Shown here piece by piece: positions 9,596 through 21,131 of a stretch of 50,350 nucleotides of DNA (positions are counted from its first letter, which is position 1; each line of letters opens with the position of its first letter). The stretch spans positions 1 through 50,350 of the forward strand of contig WTXI01000264.1 of the NCBI GenBank assembly GCA_022376515.1, read 5' to 3'. The notes beneath the pieces are model-generated. The model worked only from the letters and a program-made list of their open reading frames with translations, searched no databases and was not told where the DNA came from. The DNA is from Lactifluus volemus (Eukaryota; Basidiomycota; Agaricomycetes; Russulales; Russulaceae). A program made the position numbers and the translations under genes.

Positions 9596-12280
9596 GTTTG
9601 TCAAAGGATAGTTGCTTCCGGGAGAATCGACCTCTCAGATGTGTTTGAAGGCAAATGATTAAGGGGAGCGACCGGGCTACCCAAAGACTAGCGAAAAGTT
9701 AAAAGGAGGACAAGGAAAAAGCATTGGGAGCGAGTCAAGCTTTTATGTTAGACTGCGAGTATAGGGTATAGTATAATGATTTCGCCGCGCTGGCCGTTTG
9801 CGATCATGATGACAAGCACTGATTTCTTCTGTCTCTCACACCTCGGTGTACCCGGGCCTCGTGTTTCAAATAGAAAAAATAGAGTTATTGGCCTGCCAAT
9901 AGCCGTCGGTTATTTCTGCATCTGATTAACGAAATGGTCAACGCTGTGCACGTAAACAAACATGTAATTCCGATCATGATCTCCATCGCGTTGTTCGTGA
10001 CTTGGTTACTGTACTGTATACTTGTACGGTACACTCGACAGTGGCTGTGTTGTCTGGTACACCCTGCGATAAATTTGATAAAGACTCTGTACCTCAAACG
10101 CCAGCTAGTAATGGATGATCATTGGAACTACGCACCCTATTCACTGGCATAAAAGTTTTTCTCTTTGTATTTGATGTATAAAATTTGAATAAACGATAAT
10201 AATCATTTATACATATTTTGCTTTTGTGGCCAAGGAATAAGGGAGAGCTCGGTCCAAGTGTGTTTGGAGTGGTGACCTTGCCCAGGGCTGTTCCGCCTTT
10301 AAATTGAGGGGTACCGGGATCCAATGAACTGATGCATCGGGGTATTGCGGGATGTTCCTGGGAGTCACATGTTCTCGACACTGTCCTATCGTCATTATAC
10401 GCAGCCTCATTGCCTCCACCGTTTATTGACCACCACACGCGCATTTACCTACAATCGAATTATCTGGGGCCCTCAGATGGTACACAGAGCTTGGGATTAG
10501 GTATGTTGCATTGAATCTATGTATTGACCCGACTGTTCCAATCGCTAGCTGGTGATTTGAGCCGATGATGATCGGCTGCAAACTCGGGCTCAACCTCATA
10601 CTCCCACTGTACTACCCAAGAATAGACTAGCACATGCTTGTACGCGATGGACAAAATGCTGTATACGCGTGATGTAAATTTCTCCTGACCTCGGTGATGG
10701 CTGACAGCCGCCGACCCTCGCTGATGAAAGGAAGCACTGGCATCGATGAAGGGTCAAGCCGATGCTGACCTGCCGCTGCCTTGTCCATGCGACACCTGTC
10801 TCGGAAATCTCGGATACTCCGAGTGTCGCGCCCACGTTTAGCTGACGATCCGACAACTTCCCTCCCGAGGGCCGGGAAGCTTCAACCATGACCGTAGATC
10901 GGCCTACTATACCCGGCACAAGTTGGGTAGCCTAGCTGAATTTGACGCATGGCGCTGGGTGGAAGAGTTCATGTATTTAATTGCAGCTTAAGCAATACAG
11001 TAGACCAGGTTTTGTTGTGCTCCGTTTACGATTCTTGTTTTAAATAAAACAGACTATGCTTGTTTGTCAAGTTGTTGATAACGTGGTCTGAACAACTGGC
11101 GGATGGTAAAGCACCATACCATATTTGGTATAGTATATTTATACTAGCTCCAAATATAAACAAAAAGCGTAAGCGGATCGCCACCGATGCCAACGTCCAT
11201 CTATGATCTCCATCTTGCTGTTCGTTCGTAGCTACGCTAAAAGACTCTCGCGAGTCTGTGACACTCTCGAGCGACAGGGGGTCTCAGTGTAGATGCCAGC
11301 GCGGTTCTACTGAATCCCTCATTCACAGCCATGGTCTGTGACCACCCGTCAACGCGTAATAAATGTTACCAATAAGGACACACATGAAAACGATGATTGT
11401 GGAGCAGGACTCATAATTGACACGGTAGTCGACATTTTGGCATTTGAACATCGTAGTAATAGAAAAGTCAAGGCACGCTAATTTTTCCTTCAGACGCCGG
11501 CCTCAACGAAATCCCCGCATTGAGGTTTCGACCAGTGTGTACTCAGGGTCGCTTTATGGGCGTCTTGTCGAGACTATTATGCATTATTTCGTTCCTTCTA
11601 CAGTGAGGGCGTTCCTCATCAATAATTTGACACAAAGTGCTCGTCTTATCAATAAATGGCGAAGCTTGTGAGGGTCCCACTTGGAAAGAGGCCATGCCAT
11701 GTGGCAAAAATGGTCATCTCGCCAAGACGGGGAAAATCGTCGTGGGAAGTCAAGTGAACCCAGATACGTGGCTCACATTGACTTACACTGGGCCAGCAAC
11801 CAGGCCTGCAGGCCAGGCCCAGATGATATCAAAGGTGGGGGGTAACGGTGAAGCAAGATCATTGGCAGGCCGTCGAAGAGAATGGATGGCGCAAAACGGA
11901 AGATACAACGTGTCATAGCCACAGCTTGGCTACAGTACAGTATGCCTACACTCGTGTTGCGACGGCTTGGCTTCTTGCAGCTTAGCCCTCGGCAGCTGAG
12001 CTGAAAGTACGTATTGTACCCACTCTTTGGATGGACCCACATGACCACAGAGGCTGTATTGTGGGGAGCGGGTTGCACTTGGTAGTTTAGGAATGATAGC
12101 CGGTCAACACTGACTGGGCAAGCATGACAAGCGACTACCTCCAGGTCTTGCAAACCTCATTCATCGTGGTTCTACCGGAACGTCAATGGCTGCAGTACTT
12201 GGGGGGTGGAAGTAAGGTATTGTTCGGAGGTTGTCCGGCGCTGGACCTGACGCTTCCAGCTTCCGGCGACCCTTGTCAGT
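9596..12280. other. Long intergenic region, no supported gene
   Basis: About 2.7 kb. The first 260 bp belong to the duplication (5' flank of the ferritin-like gene). The rest has only short open frames without splice-supported continuation or recognisable domains (for example 10596-10919 and 11773-12153 on the minus strand). An AT palindrome pair sits at 11116-11146. No tRNA or transposon ends were recognised. Confidence 0.5.
11116..11146. repeat. Two overlapping AT-rich palindromes
   Basis: ATACCATATTTGGTAT (one mismatch) runs directly into TAGTATATTTATACTA (perfect 7-bp arms around TT), sharing the T at 11131. Function unknown; it could be a cruciform-prone or protein-binding site, or chance in an AT-rich stretch. 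Confidence 0.6.
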
Positions 12281-13615
12281 CTAAAAGGCAGGGATTGAGA
12301 GCATGTCAAAGACAAAAGAGTTGACGATGGCGCATACTATGGCAGCAGTGGACATCCCGCGCTCGAGGCCCTCAAGCAGAGAGCAAGCCTTACAGAGGTC
12401 GTTGCTTGACATGTAACCGCAGCGTTTACACGTCTCTGAGCCGGTAAAAGAAGTCACAAATCAAAGTCAGTACGGCGAAAAGGTTCAAGTACACACGTTG
12501 TGCCTTCTGCGTCGCGCGAACCTCATCCTTCACCTCGAAAGCCTCGCCCGAATGGATGATGTCGATGATCGCGCTCGGCCGTGCCGCCTCAAGGTTCTTC
12601 AGGAATGCACGTGCGTGGCCGCGATATGCATCAGGCGAATATATGCACTCTGTCGAGAAGTAGTCCAGCTTTTTAAAATACGCGTACCTGCGTCATCGTC
12701 GAAAAACACAGCCCATTTGAGTGATGAACGGAGAGAGCAGAGATAGGGTAAGAAAAGGCACACATGACGATTTCCTTTTCGTAGGCATACTTGAACGGCT
12801 TCGATCGCCGTATCGTGTCTTCGCCCTGCGTGCAGATGACAGTGCACCGACCGAGCCGCGCAATATCGCCACGCATGACTATACGGTGGGAGGATTATTT
12901 GTTGTCAGTTTGGAAGGCAGTGGGACATAGTAAGACAATTTTTACTTACTGTTCATCAGGATCGTCTCTGCGATGTCGTCTGCATTGTGGCCGGTTACGA
13001 TGTGGTCCACGCCCAGCGCTGCGGCACCGCGGTCTAGGGCCTGTCGGCGGAAGACACCGCAAAATGTGCAATTGTTCTTCTTGCCAATGGTAGAGACGAC
13101 GCGATCCATTGTCCATCCGTATAGCTCATCGTAAGAGAGTATCTTGAGGGGCATGTCGTATTGCTGTTGATTACGCTTGACGGTCTATTGTTAAGGTCAA
13201 TACTTGAGAGACAGGATATCCGGAGGAAGGAGACAATCGAATCGATACTCACTTCTAGTGAGTCATCGCGGTAGCCGGTGATACCTTCGTCGATGGAGAG
13301 GAGGAAGAGTTGTAGGCCGTACTGATATCGTTCATTGAGTGTTTTCATGACATATGCAAGCACCGTTGAATCTGTATGACCACTCAGCTACGTGGCACCT
13401 CGAAGTGAGATGGAAACGGATTAATAACCTTTGCCTCCAGATGCGCCGATTGCAACGCGGTCTCCTGGCTTAAAGAGCCGAGCCTCCGTGATGGTGTTGT
13501 GCACCTCCGTTTCGAAAACCTTGAAAAAACAGTCTTTGCAAATTTGTTGACCTGTCTTTGGACGTCTCAAAATTGCTTTTGCGTTGTGACAGAGGGCACA
13601 GCTCTTGGGTGCCAT
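12281..13615 (-). CDS. NCS6: Cytoplasmic tRNA 2-thiolation protein NCS6/CTU1
   Basis: A PP-loop ATP pyrophosphatase that, with Ncs2, places the 2-thio group on wobble uridine 34 of tRNA Lys/Glu/Gln, taking sulfur from Urm1. Six exons: 13615-13429, 13371-13253, 13184-12950, 12878-12764, 12687-12497, 12435-12281, total 1,002 nt and 333 residues without any frame break. An N-terminal zinc knuckle (CALC...CKDC) is followed by SGGKDS across intron 1, then [42 protein letters not shown] and a C-terminal [16 protein letters not shown] zinc site. Intron 1 has a weak donor (GTTATT). The start is the only ATG before the zinc knuckle. It shares a 114-bp divergent promoter with NOP9. Confidence 0.93.
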
Positions 13616-13729
13616 CGAGCAAGAGAATCAACCGCGTCCACCGCTGCAGACTCGGACGCTAGAACCCGCACCGGCCCGGCACCCATCCCTTGATCCCATT
13701 TACCACACACAAAATTTGTCGCTGCACTT
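13616..13729. promoter_or_regulatory. Divergent promoter between NCS6 and NOP9
   Basis: Only 114 bp separate the two start codons, so both genes must share regulatory DNA. No TATA box is evident. Coupling of a tRNA-modifying and a ribosome-biogenesis gene is functionally plausible but inferred. Confidence 0.7.
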
Positions 13730-16700
13730 ATGCCTAAAGAACTTAGAAAGAGAGGGAGAAGGCATAAAAAAGATGTCACTGAACACCAGATTCCTGCTGT
13801 GCAAGGGCAGGAGCTGATCAACGAAGGTCCCTCAAGTGGGCCATCATGGATCATCCCCCGGGAGAACGCCAATCAAGTCGATCCTGACGCACCGTTTGGC
13901 TACGTCGACCCAGAGATAAAGGCTTATTTCAGAACTGTCGATGACCAACTGAGGGAATGGCAGCAGAGCTGGAATGAAGCGGAGGGAGACGGGGATATTG
14001 ATCCTAACGAAAGTGCGCCGTATTTCCCTCTTCCTTGCTGTTGCATCGGTTTCGGTGAGCTCAACAATGACATAGACAGAAGAATGTTCTTGATGGCCGC
14101 TCTGCAAGAGATATCCGGCAAGGAACGCGAGCTCGCGACTGACCCTGAATGTGCCGCAGGAGTCGAAAGGATGATATACTCCATGGACGATTTTGTGCGC
14201 CGGGTGTTCATGGATCGTTTGACAGGCTCGTAAGAGAGCCCGCTTTCTCTTCTTCGTTTCTCACTCACGCTCGACAGATATGAGTTATTGATCACGCACC
14301 GGTTTTCATCTCATGTCATACAAACACTACTTGCCGTGGCCCAGAATACAACAGCTCGAGAGGTAAGCTGGTTCCAGAAGTAAAAAAACCGAACACCCTG
14401 GGCTCAGACTCGTATTAGACGAGGGGTGTGCTACCGAAGGTAGAGGACTCCGAGAATGAGGGTCAATTGCGTACGCTGACGCAGTTGATCCTCGACTTTT
14501 CCGAGGTGCGTCAAAACTTTCCGCCCTGTATACGGCCTACACTAATCCATATCCTATAGGAACTCTTGCCATCTCTTCCAGCACTCATCATGGACCAATT
14601 TGCCTCACATGTTGTCCGCGCATTGTTCCTCCTCCTTTGTCCACAACTTTTCCAATCCAATTCGCCACACAAGTCTCAAGCCTTCGTGCGCTCGCGAAAG
14701 AGCGCTTCGTGGAAGGCGAAGCAAGGATCCTTCAAGTCGATCTTCTCTGATGGGCCAGACAAAGGCAAAACGAGCGCAGAGGACAGACATCCTCCAGAGT
14801 TTCGCGACGCCGCTAGGAAGTTTGTGACAATGCTGAGGACGAACCTGGATGCGAACGAGGTTCGCTCGCTTGCTGCAAACAAAGTAGCATGTCCCGTGTT
14901 GCAGGTATGATTGATACTGCCCTTGTTGCTTGAATCTTGTTCACTGGATTTCTGAAGATGTCACTGGAGATAGAATCAGATCAAGGTCTCTCAGATGAAC
15001 CAGGCTCTCTCATGGACCACGTCCTGGTCGGTTTGATTTCTGCCCAACGTGTGTTATTATTTCTCTTTGTTTACCGGTTTCTAATTCAGCTATGCAGATA
15101 ACGATCCCTCCGTCATGCCTGAACCTAGCGACTATCTTGCAACCCTTCTCCGTGACCCAACGTCTTCTCATCTTCTCGAGACCCTTGTGTCGCGTTGCCC
15201 GGCGCCCGTCTTTGATATTCTCTGGTCTACATACTTTGAGCAAAGCCTCAAGAAGCTCGCCATGCATCCCGTTGCGAATTTTGTCATTGCCAAGGCGCTC
15301 GAGCGAGCTGCGCCTGAGCAACTAAACTACGCCCTCGGCGAACTGCGAGACTCGCTCAGCAAGTTCCGTCGTAAGTAAATATATCATCTAGTAGTCCGCG
15401 AGACTTCTCACTCTAATAGAAACTCGGATTGGGATACTGCGCGCTTTGGTTGAACGTGCGGCCATCTTGGGGTTTCTCGAGGCCGAAATCTGCGAGGTCG
15501 GTTGAACCGAACCTTTTCTTATTCTTCATAGAATGACGCTTCCCCAGGCAATATGCTCTGCATTTCAGGTCAGCACGGAAGAAGACCGAAAGGGATTCGT
15601 CCTCTATGCGCTTACGCTGAAAAATACATCCGTAAGCGAGTATCCTGTAGCAGTATTACTGAGTTACTGACGTCTCTCATAGGAATATTCTGCCGCTATT
15701 ACAGCAAAGGCTGCTACCTTGCAAAGGCCTGAGTCACAAGAAGAAGCTCCCAAAAAGCATACGGGAAAGGAACGAGAAGTAGCTGTGGACCCCTTGGAGC
15801 CCACCACGACTGGAGCTCTGCTCCTGCAATCACTTTTACGTCTCCATGCGCCGCATAATGCGCTCGTGTTTAATAGGTACGCACGCCGTTGTAGATTCGA
15901 CATCCTCGAACTTTGATTACGCTACTATAGCATCGAATCATTGCCACCAGAAATTTTACTCGCCCTCGTTCGCCACCCTGCAGCTTCCCGTGTCTTCGAC
16001 GCCATCATCGACGGCCCAAACATCCCCTCACGTGCCCGCCGCGCTTTGCTCCGCACATTGGAGGCACAGTTCGCAGACGTCATTGATGACCGAATTGGAG
16101 CTCGAGTCGGCGCGCGCTGCTGGGCGGCGGCGGACCCTTATTTCAAGGTGTGTCGTGCGTCCCTACCTTTAAAGGGCGCGTACATTACTGAACTCTCCCT
16201 CTCAGGAGAGGCTAGCTCGCGCGTTGCTCCCGCATGCTGCCCGCCTGGCAGGTTCACCCCATGCCCGATTCTTCACGCGCGGACTGGGTCTGTCGCTACT
16301 CCAGCGCAAACCAGAAGAATGGCGCCGACTGCACGCTACTCCATCGAGTAGTGCTACCACGATGTTACCCAAGTCCGGGTCGAGTAAGCCTACTGCAACT
16401 GCAACTGCACAATGCACCCATACGGAAGAGAAAGTGGCGGATCACGCGTCTACATCGGATTCTCCCTCGCCTGCGAGAGCGCGCAAGAAACGCAAGCGAG
16501 GTGCCGCCGCCACGGATGAGATTGATGTGCTGTTCAACGATGCGTTCGGGTGTAAGGTCGCGCGAACCGCACTGAAGCCACACGAGCCAGTACAATCGCA
16601 ATCGAAACCTGAAACAAAGAAGACCAAGCATGGAGGAGTAGGAGCGAGCGAGAGGGTGAAGAAGGATGTTGGTCTTGGAGTCGTCGTCGATGCTATTAAA

Positions 16701-16751
16701 GCCGCGCCGCGTAGCGAGGGGAAGAAAAAGAAAAGGCGGGAATCATCATGA
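13730..16751 (+). CDS. NOP9: Nucleolar protein NOP9 (Pumilio-like, 40S biogenesis)
   Basis: An RNA-binding protein of pumilio-like repeats needed for processing of the 20S/18S precursor. Twelve exons: 13730-14012, 14076-14229, 14278-14362, 14419-14505, 14560-14904, 14958-15048, 15098-15370, 15420-15496, 15548-15631, 15683-15876, 15931-16147, 16206-16751; total 2,436 nt, 811 residues, frame kept throughout. The basic start MPKELRKRGRRHKK is typical of the family. Pumilio-like helices include FSSHVIQTLLA, FASHVVRALF, SSHLLETLV and HPVANFVIAKALE. The C-terminus is Lys/Arg rich (nuclear/nucleolar) with KKRKRG and a final KKKKRRESS. Two acceptors needed care: TATTAG at 14418 rather than the upstream CAG, and GCAG at 15097 rather than the CAG nine bases earlier. 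One acceptor is AAG (14957). Confidence 0.92.
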
Positions 16752-17049
16752 TAGTTGTTGCTGTCACATCGCTGCTGATATGGAACGATTCGCCCTGCAC
16801 GGCCTTAAATATAGATAGCCATAGTTGTCCAGCAGTTAGTACTAGTAGGTGGTAGAGACGAGAGTCAGAGATCCAGTGTGCTATTGACGGAGGCTTCGGC
16901 CCGGTTTCCCGGCATTTGCCAAGGGGTCGATCCGTGCCTTTATATCCCGTTCAAGTACGTTAGCCGCACCCACTGACCCACCTACTCTTTTTTCCCGCCA
17001 TTTCATCTATCTTGTCTTCAAAATTGTCGACTTGTGCATTCGGGATAAC

Positions 17050-18943
17050 ATGTCAAATTTATTTCCGAGCTTGGAAACGTTCGCAAAGGCAGGTCGTTTG
17101 ATTCTTTCGCACCACACACCGGCCCCATATTTCTGTGCTACACAGTGCTTTCGTGGCTCATCGCCGTTTTGTAACAGGGTACCGCTGCGACCGCTGCGGG
17201 CTTAGGAACATTAGGTCAGGGTTGCCTCTAAACATTGAAATGAATGATCCCCAACCGCAGGCCACGCGATAGGATTGGGCCTGCTCTATTACGGCCAGAA
17301 CTTTTTAATTTATCCCAGCGCATTCCCGGCTGGCGCACGGGAAGGTGCGTGTGCTCTCCCCCTCTTCACTTCTTTGGCTGTGCTGGGCTAATGCGTGTGA
17401 AACTTGCCCCCCTCTCCCGCATTTGGGTATCTCATTTCCTAGATGTCCCCGTCCCGACCGACTTTTCCATCCCGTACACGGACCTTGAGCTGACGACCAC
17501 GGACAATGTCAAGATAAAGGCGTTCTTGTTACTGCAGCGGCCCAATCTGGGCATGAATGAGACGCAGGTAGCGTCGGGTGAGGAGTCGGGCGAGGAGGTA
17601 TGGCATTTACCCCATAAGGCTACCCCGCTCGTTCCTGGAAACTGACATCGAGCAGCAATTTGCAGCAACGCGGCCCACGGTGGTCATGTTCCACGGAAAC
17701 GGTGGGAATCACGGCCATCGCATCCCTCTGGGCAAGATCTTCTACGGGAAAATGCGGTGCAATGTCATCATGCCCTCCTATCGCGGGCACGTGTTCCCTC
17801 GTTGGCTTATCTCTGGCGCTTACCACCACTCACACCCATTAGCTACGGTCATTCTGAGGGCACGCCATCCGAGAAAGGTATGAGGACTTTATACCCATTT
17901 TCAATCTTGTGCATCATGTGACTATGCGGGACGTAGGTATACAAATAGATGCGCAGACTGTGCTCGACTATGTGCACGCCCACCCAATCCTCGCTAAAAC
18001 TCCCATTGTGGGCCATCTTCCCACAGCTTGTCAGGACACTTGTCAACTAATTATGGACGCTTTTTTTGCAGATTCTTTATGGCCAATCCATTGGTGGTGC
18101 GGTCTCAATCGATCTCGCATACCGTAATCCTCAAGCGGTAAGCAATCTGTTCTTCTGCCCACTGCGCGAGGCTTAACCTCCAAATGTATAGATAACTGCG
18201 CTCATCATTGAGAATACCTTCATGTCCCTTCCGCGACTCATACCTTCCGCGATGCCTTGGCTGGGCCCATTCTCATTCCTCTGCCACCAAAAATGGGAAT
18301 CCTATCTTAAGGTAAAAAAAAAATGTCTGGCTCTGCCGCGGTGAAAATTTTTTATTTAAGAGAATAAAAAAACCCCTTTTTTCGCGACAGGTACCCAAAC
18401 TCCCACAAGATATGCCCGTGCTCATGCTTGGAGGCGCACGCGACGAGGTCGTACCGCGCACTCAGATGCGAGAGCTCTGGACGATCATTCGCAGCCGTGG
18501 GCGTGAACCCGCCGCGGCCGAGGGGCGAAAGAAACCTCGGATGTCATCGGGTGCTGCCTCAGGGACAGGGACAGGGACGGGAGGTCCGGAAAAAGTACGG
18601 GGCTATGTAGAGGTAGCAGATGGGGATGACGAGCCGGGACCGGATGATTCCAAGGTACCCCCACGTGTGCTCAAGGATGGCGTGAACACGTATTTCGAGT
18701 TTGGCGCTGGAAGACATAGTATGGTCTTGGTTTTTTTTTCTTTCCCTTGCAGCTTTGCTGAGATTTTTTTTTTCTTTTCGTGCTGCTATAGATGATACGT
18801 GCGTTCAACCTGGTTACTGGGCAGCTGTAGAAAGATTTGTGTCGAGCTTGTGTCCAAGGGTCGTCTCGTCGTCTTCGTCGTCTTCTTCGTCGTCATCTAG
18901 TTTCTCTCTTTCCCGTCCTACAGGGAAATCCCCTTCGTTGTAA
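17050..18943 (+). CDS. BEM46/ABHD13-like alpha/beta hydrolase
   Basis: A membrane-anchored serine hydrolase of the Bem46 family (ABHD13 in animals; polarity and endomembrane roles in fungi). Eleven exons from 17050 to 18943 give about 405 residues. An N-terminal hydrophobic segment AIGLGLLYYGQNFLIYPSAFP is followed by the oxyanion motif HGNGGN, YRGYGHSEGTPSEKG, nucleophile elbow GQSIGG, acid site GARDEV and catalytic His in GRHNDTC near the end. The family usually ends soon after; here a Gly/Pro/Asp-rich insertion precedes the His and a Ser-rich tail (SSSSSS from a TCG/TCT repeat, 18868-18897) follows it. Two introns fit the conserved protein only with GC donors (17089-17177 and 17787-17842). 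The 3' end up to 18943 is open, but the Ser-rich tail may be low-constraint. Confidence 0.85.
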
Positions 18944-19276
18944 AAAAAGAACTGTTCCTTTCCTTCCTCACCTTCTTTCGTTACTCTACCTTGACAGATT
19001 TTATGCATCCATTGTCTCTTGTACACAACCTCATTACGGAAAGTTTCTCCGTCTTACAGTTGCTGGTAGTCTGGGTGATTCACAGGATTACAACAACAAT
19101 AACAACAATGGCAATAGCAATAGGCTTCTGTTTTGTTCTATTTCATACTAGGTGTGTAGAAAAAACCGAGAGGAAAATTTCTACCGGGCGAGTGACACAG
19201 GCATTGTCCTATTCATGTGTTCGACCGACCGAAAAAGTCAAAAATATAACGGAGCATAAAATGAACGCGATTCGAT
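18944..19276. other. Convergent 3' flanks of the hydrolase and UXS1
   Basis: No gene seen. It holds a (CAA/TAA)n-like stretch near 19090-19115 and T-rich parts that probably include both 3' UTRs. Confidence 0.55.
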
Positions 19277-21011
19277 CTAGAGACTACCTTCGGCCATTTT
19301 GGCCTTGTAGTATTGTACCATTTCTTCGAGACCCATGCGCACCGTCCAGCGCGGCTGCCAGTCGAGCGACTCCTTTGCGCGTGTCGTGTCCGGCCTGCGT
19401 TTCTGCGGATCGTCCTTGGGCAGACCCTGGTGAATAATGTTGAGCTGGCGAGGTTGCTCGACACCATCTGCGCGCTGAACGTCTCGCACGACCTCACGAA
19501 CGAGCTGCGCAAACTCGAGAATGCTAAACTCGTCACCGTTGCCGAGGTTGACGGGTCGCTTCTCGGGCGAGTTCATGAGCGCGATCAGGCCGTCGATGAG
19601 ATCGTGGATGTATTGAAACGAACGCGTTTGAGATCCGTCGCCGTATACGGTTAGGTCTTCGCCGCGAAGCGCTTGCACGATAAAGTTGGACACCACGCGG
19701 CCGTCATATGGGTTCACTGTAATGTCAAACCGCCGGACGAGGATGAGTGAGTAAAAAAGTCGCGCTACATAGATCGAGCAGGCGCAATGGGCGAGTTTGA
19801 CTCACTGCGCGGACCGTAGGTGTTGAATATGCGAGCAATGCGGACGTCGACGCCATCCTGGTTATGGTAACCGTACGTCAAGGTCTCGGCAACGCGCTTG
19901 CCCTCGTCATAGCATGCTCGGGGACCGATAGGGTTGACGTGGCCCCAACTCAAAGGGGTTAGTCAAGGGTGATGCACTGACATTAGGTCCCAAGAGGTAA
20001 CTTACTAGTCTTCCTGCTGTGGGTGCACTTCGGGATCACCATATATTTCTATCATAAGCGAGGGGTCAGAAATAGGCCGGAGCATAAGCGATGCGACGGG
20101 CGTGGGAGCGCTCGAGACACCGCTCTAACAGCGAAAGTTGATCGCTGCATGTAGCTCACCTGATGTGCTGGTCAACAAGAAACGGGCTTTGGTGCGTTTC
20201 GCAAGGCCAAGCATGTTAAGGGTACCTTGGAAGGATGTCTTGAGCGTTTTAACTGCATTGAACTGGTAGTGCGGGGGGGACGCAGGACAGGCGAGGTGAT
20301 ATATCTCTGATAATTACCAAAATTAGGGGTCATCTTACGGGAAAAAAAAAAAAATTATCGGCGAAATCACGTACGGTCGCATTCGATCAGGAAGGGCTCG
20401 ACGACATCATGACGAACCAACTCGAAATTAGGATGGCCAACCCAGTGAGAGACGCTGGTTTTGGAGCCAGTGAAGAAATTATCGAGCACGGTGACCTCAT
20501 GACCGAGTACCATCAGACGGTCCACGAGATGAGAACCGACAAAGCCAGCGCCTCCTGTGACAAGAATGCGTTTGCGCTCAGATGTGGGAAGAAGTTTGAC
20601 CGGAGGGAAACGAGTGAGGGTCGTATAAGAGATGGAGTGCGTCAGGGGGTGATATATTGATTTTGACTGGTAAGCAGCAAACCCCTTGGTGAAGCGAGCG
20701 TGATCGTCTTTCTCTCTGGCGTCCATAACCTCTGTCTCGTCCTCGCTCGCGGTCATGACATAGTGTGGACGGAGATAGAGCGATCTGACGACATCGAGAG
20801 ATACCTCGCAGTCGAAACCAAAGCGTTGAAAACCAACAGAGGTGATCTCAGCGCCATTCTTATCAAGAGTCCGAATCTGCAAAATTTAATTCAACTCGAG
20901 CTTTGATGATAATTTGAACGGAAATTCACTAACAGATTCTACGTTTGAAGTGGTCATCTTGAAAGGAACGTCAGGGAAAGAGGCAGAGTTAACCAACGAG
21001 CGTTGAGCCAT
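19277..21011 (-). CDS. UXS1: UDP-glucuronate decarboxylase (UDP-xylose synthase)
   Basis: Converts UDP-glucuronate to UDP-xylose for glycan synthesis (in basidiomycetes, capsule or wall xylose). Six exons: 21011-20934, 20876-20375, 20306-20160, 20048-20006, 19948-19806, 19716-19277; total 1,353 nt, 450 residues, intact. The extended SDR motif [15 protein letters not shown] is followed by [33 protein letters not shown], the catalytic YDEGKR pair, [31 protein letters not shown] and a C-terminal RRRPD-like [12 protein letters not shown]. An N-terminal extension of ~120 residues precedes the Rossmann fold with no clear transmembrane helix. Intron 4 uses a GAG acceptor. Divergent with ENP1. Confidence 0.93.
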
Positions 21012-21131
21012 TCTTCTTGTGGCTTGGCTAGGCTAGGCTTTGGCTGGCTTGACAGATTAACGCGCATACATTTGTATTTTCACATAATCCACGTCACACC
21101 TTTCCTAATTTAGATAGATGCACTTTTATCA
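21012..21131. promoter_or_regulatory. Divergent promoter between UXS1 and ENP1
   Basis: 120 bp between the two start codons. It contains two copies of GGCTAGGCT/GGCTTGGCT-like sequence (21021-21050) next to the UXS1 start and an AT-rich part next to ENP1. No assigned factor site. Confidence 0.65.

Larger units (their letters stand above)
7038..9858. repeat. Segmental duplication, copy B
   Basis: Direct-orientation partner of 2308-5088. It keeps gene order and strands (ERG27 fragment plus, ferritin-like gene minus). Relative to copy A it has a longer and different spacer (7780-8185), deletions in the ERG27 part and no second arm of the 5012-5056 palindrome. Confidence 0.85.

Noticed and set aside
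16860..16960. GC-rich folded stretch as a tRNA or snoRNA
   Set aside because: No T-loop GGTTCRA box or anticodon arm, and no C/D box pair was found.
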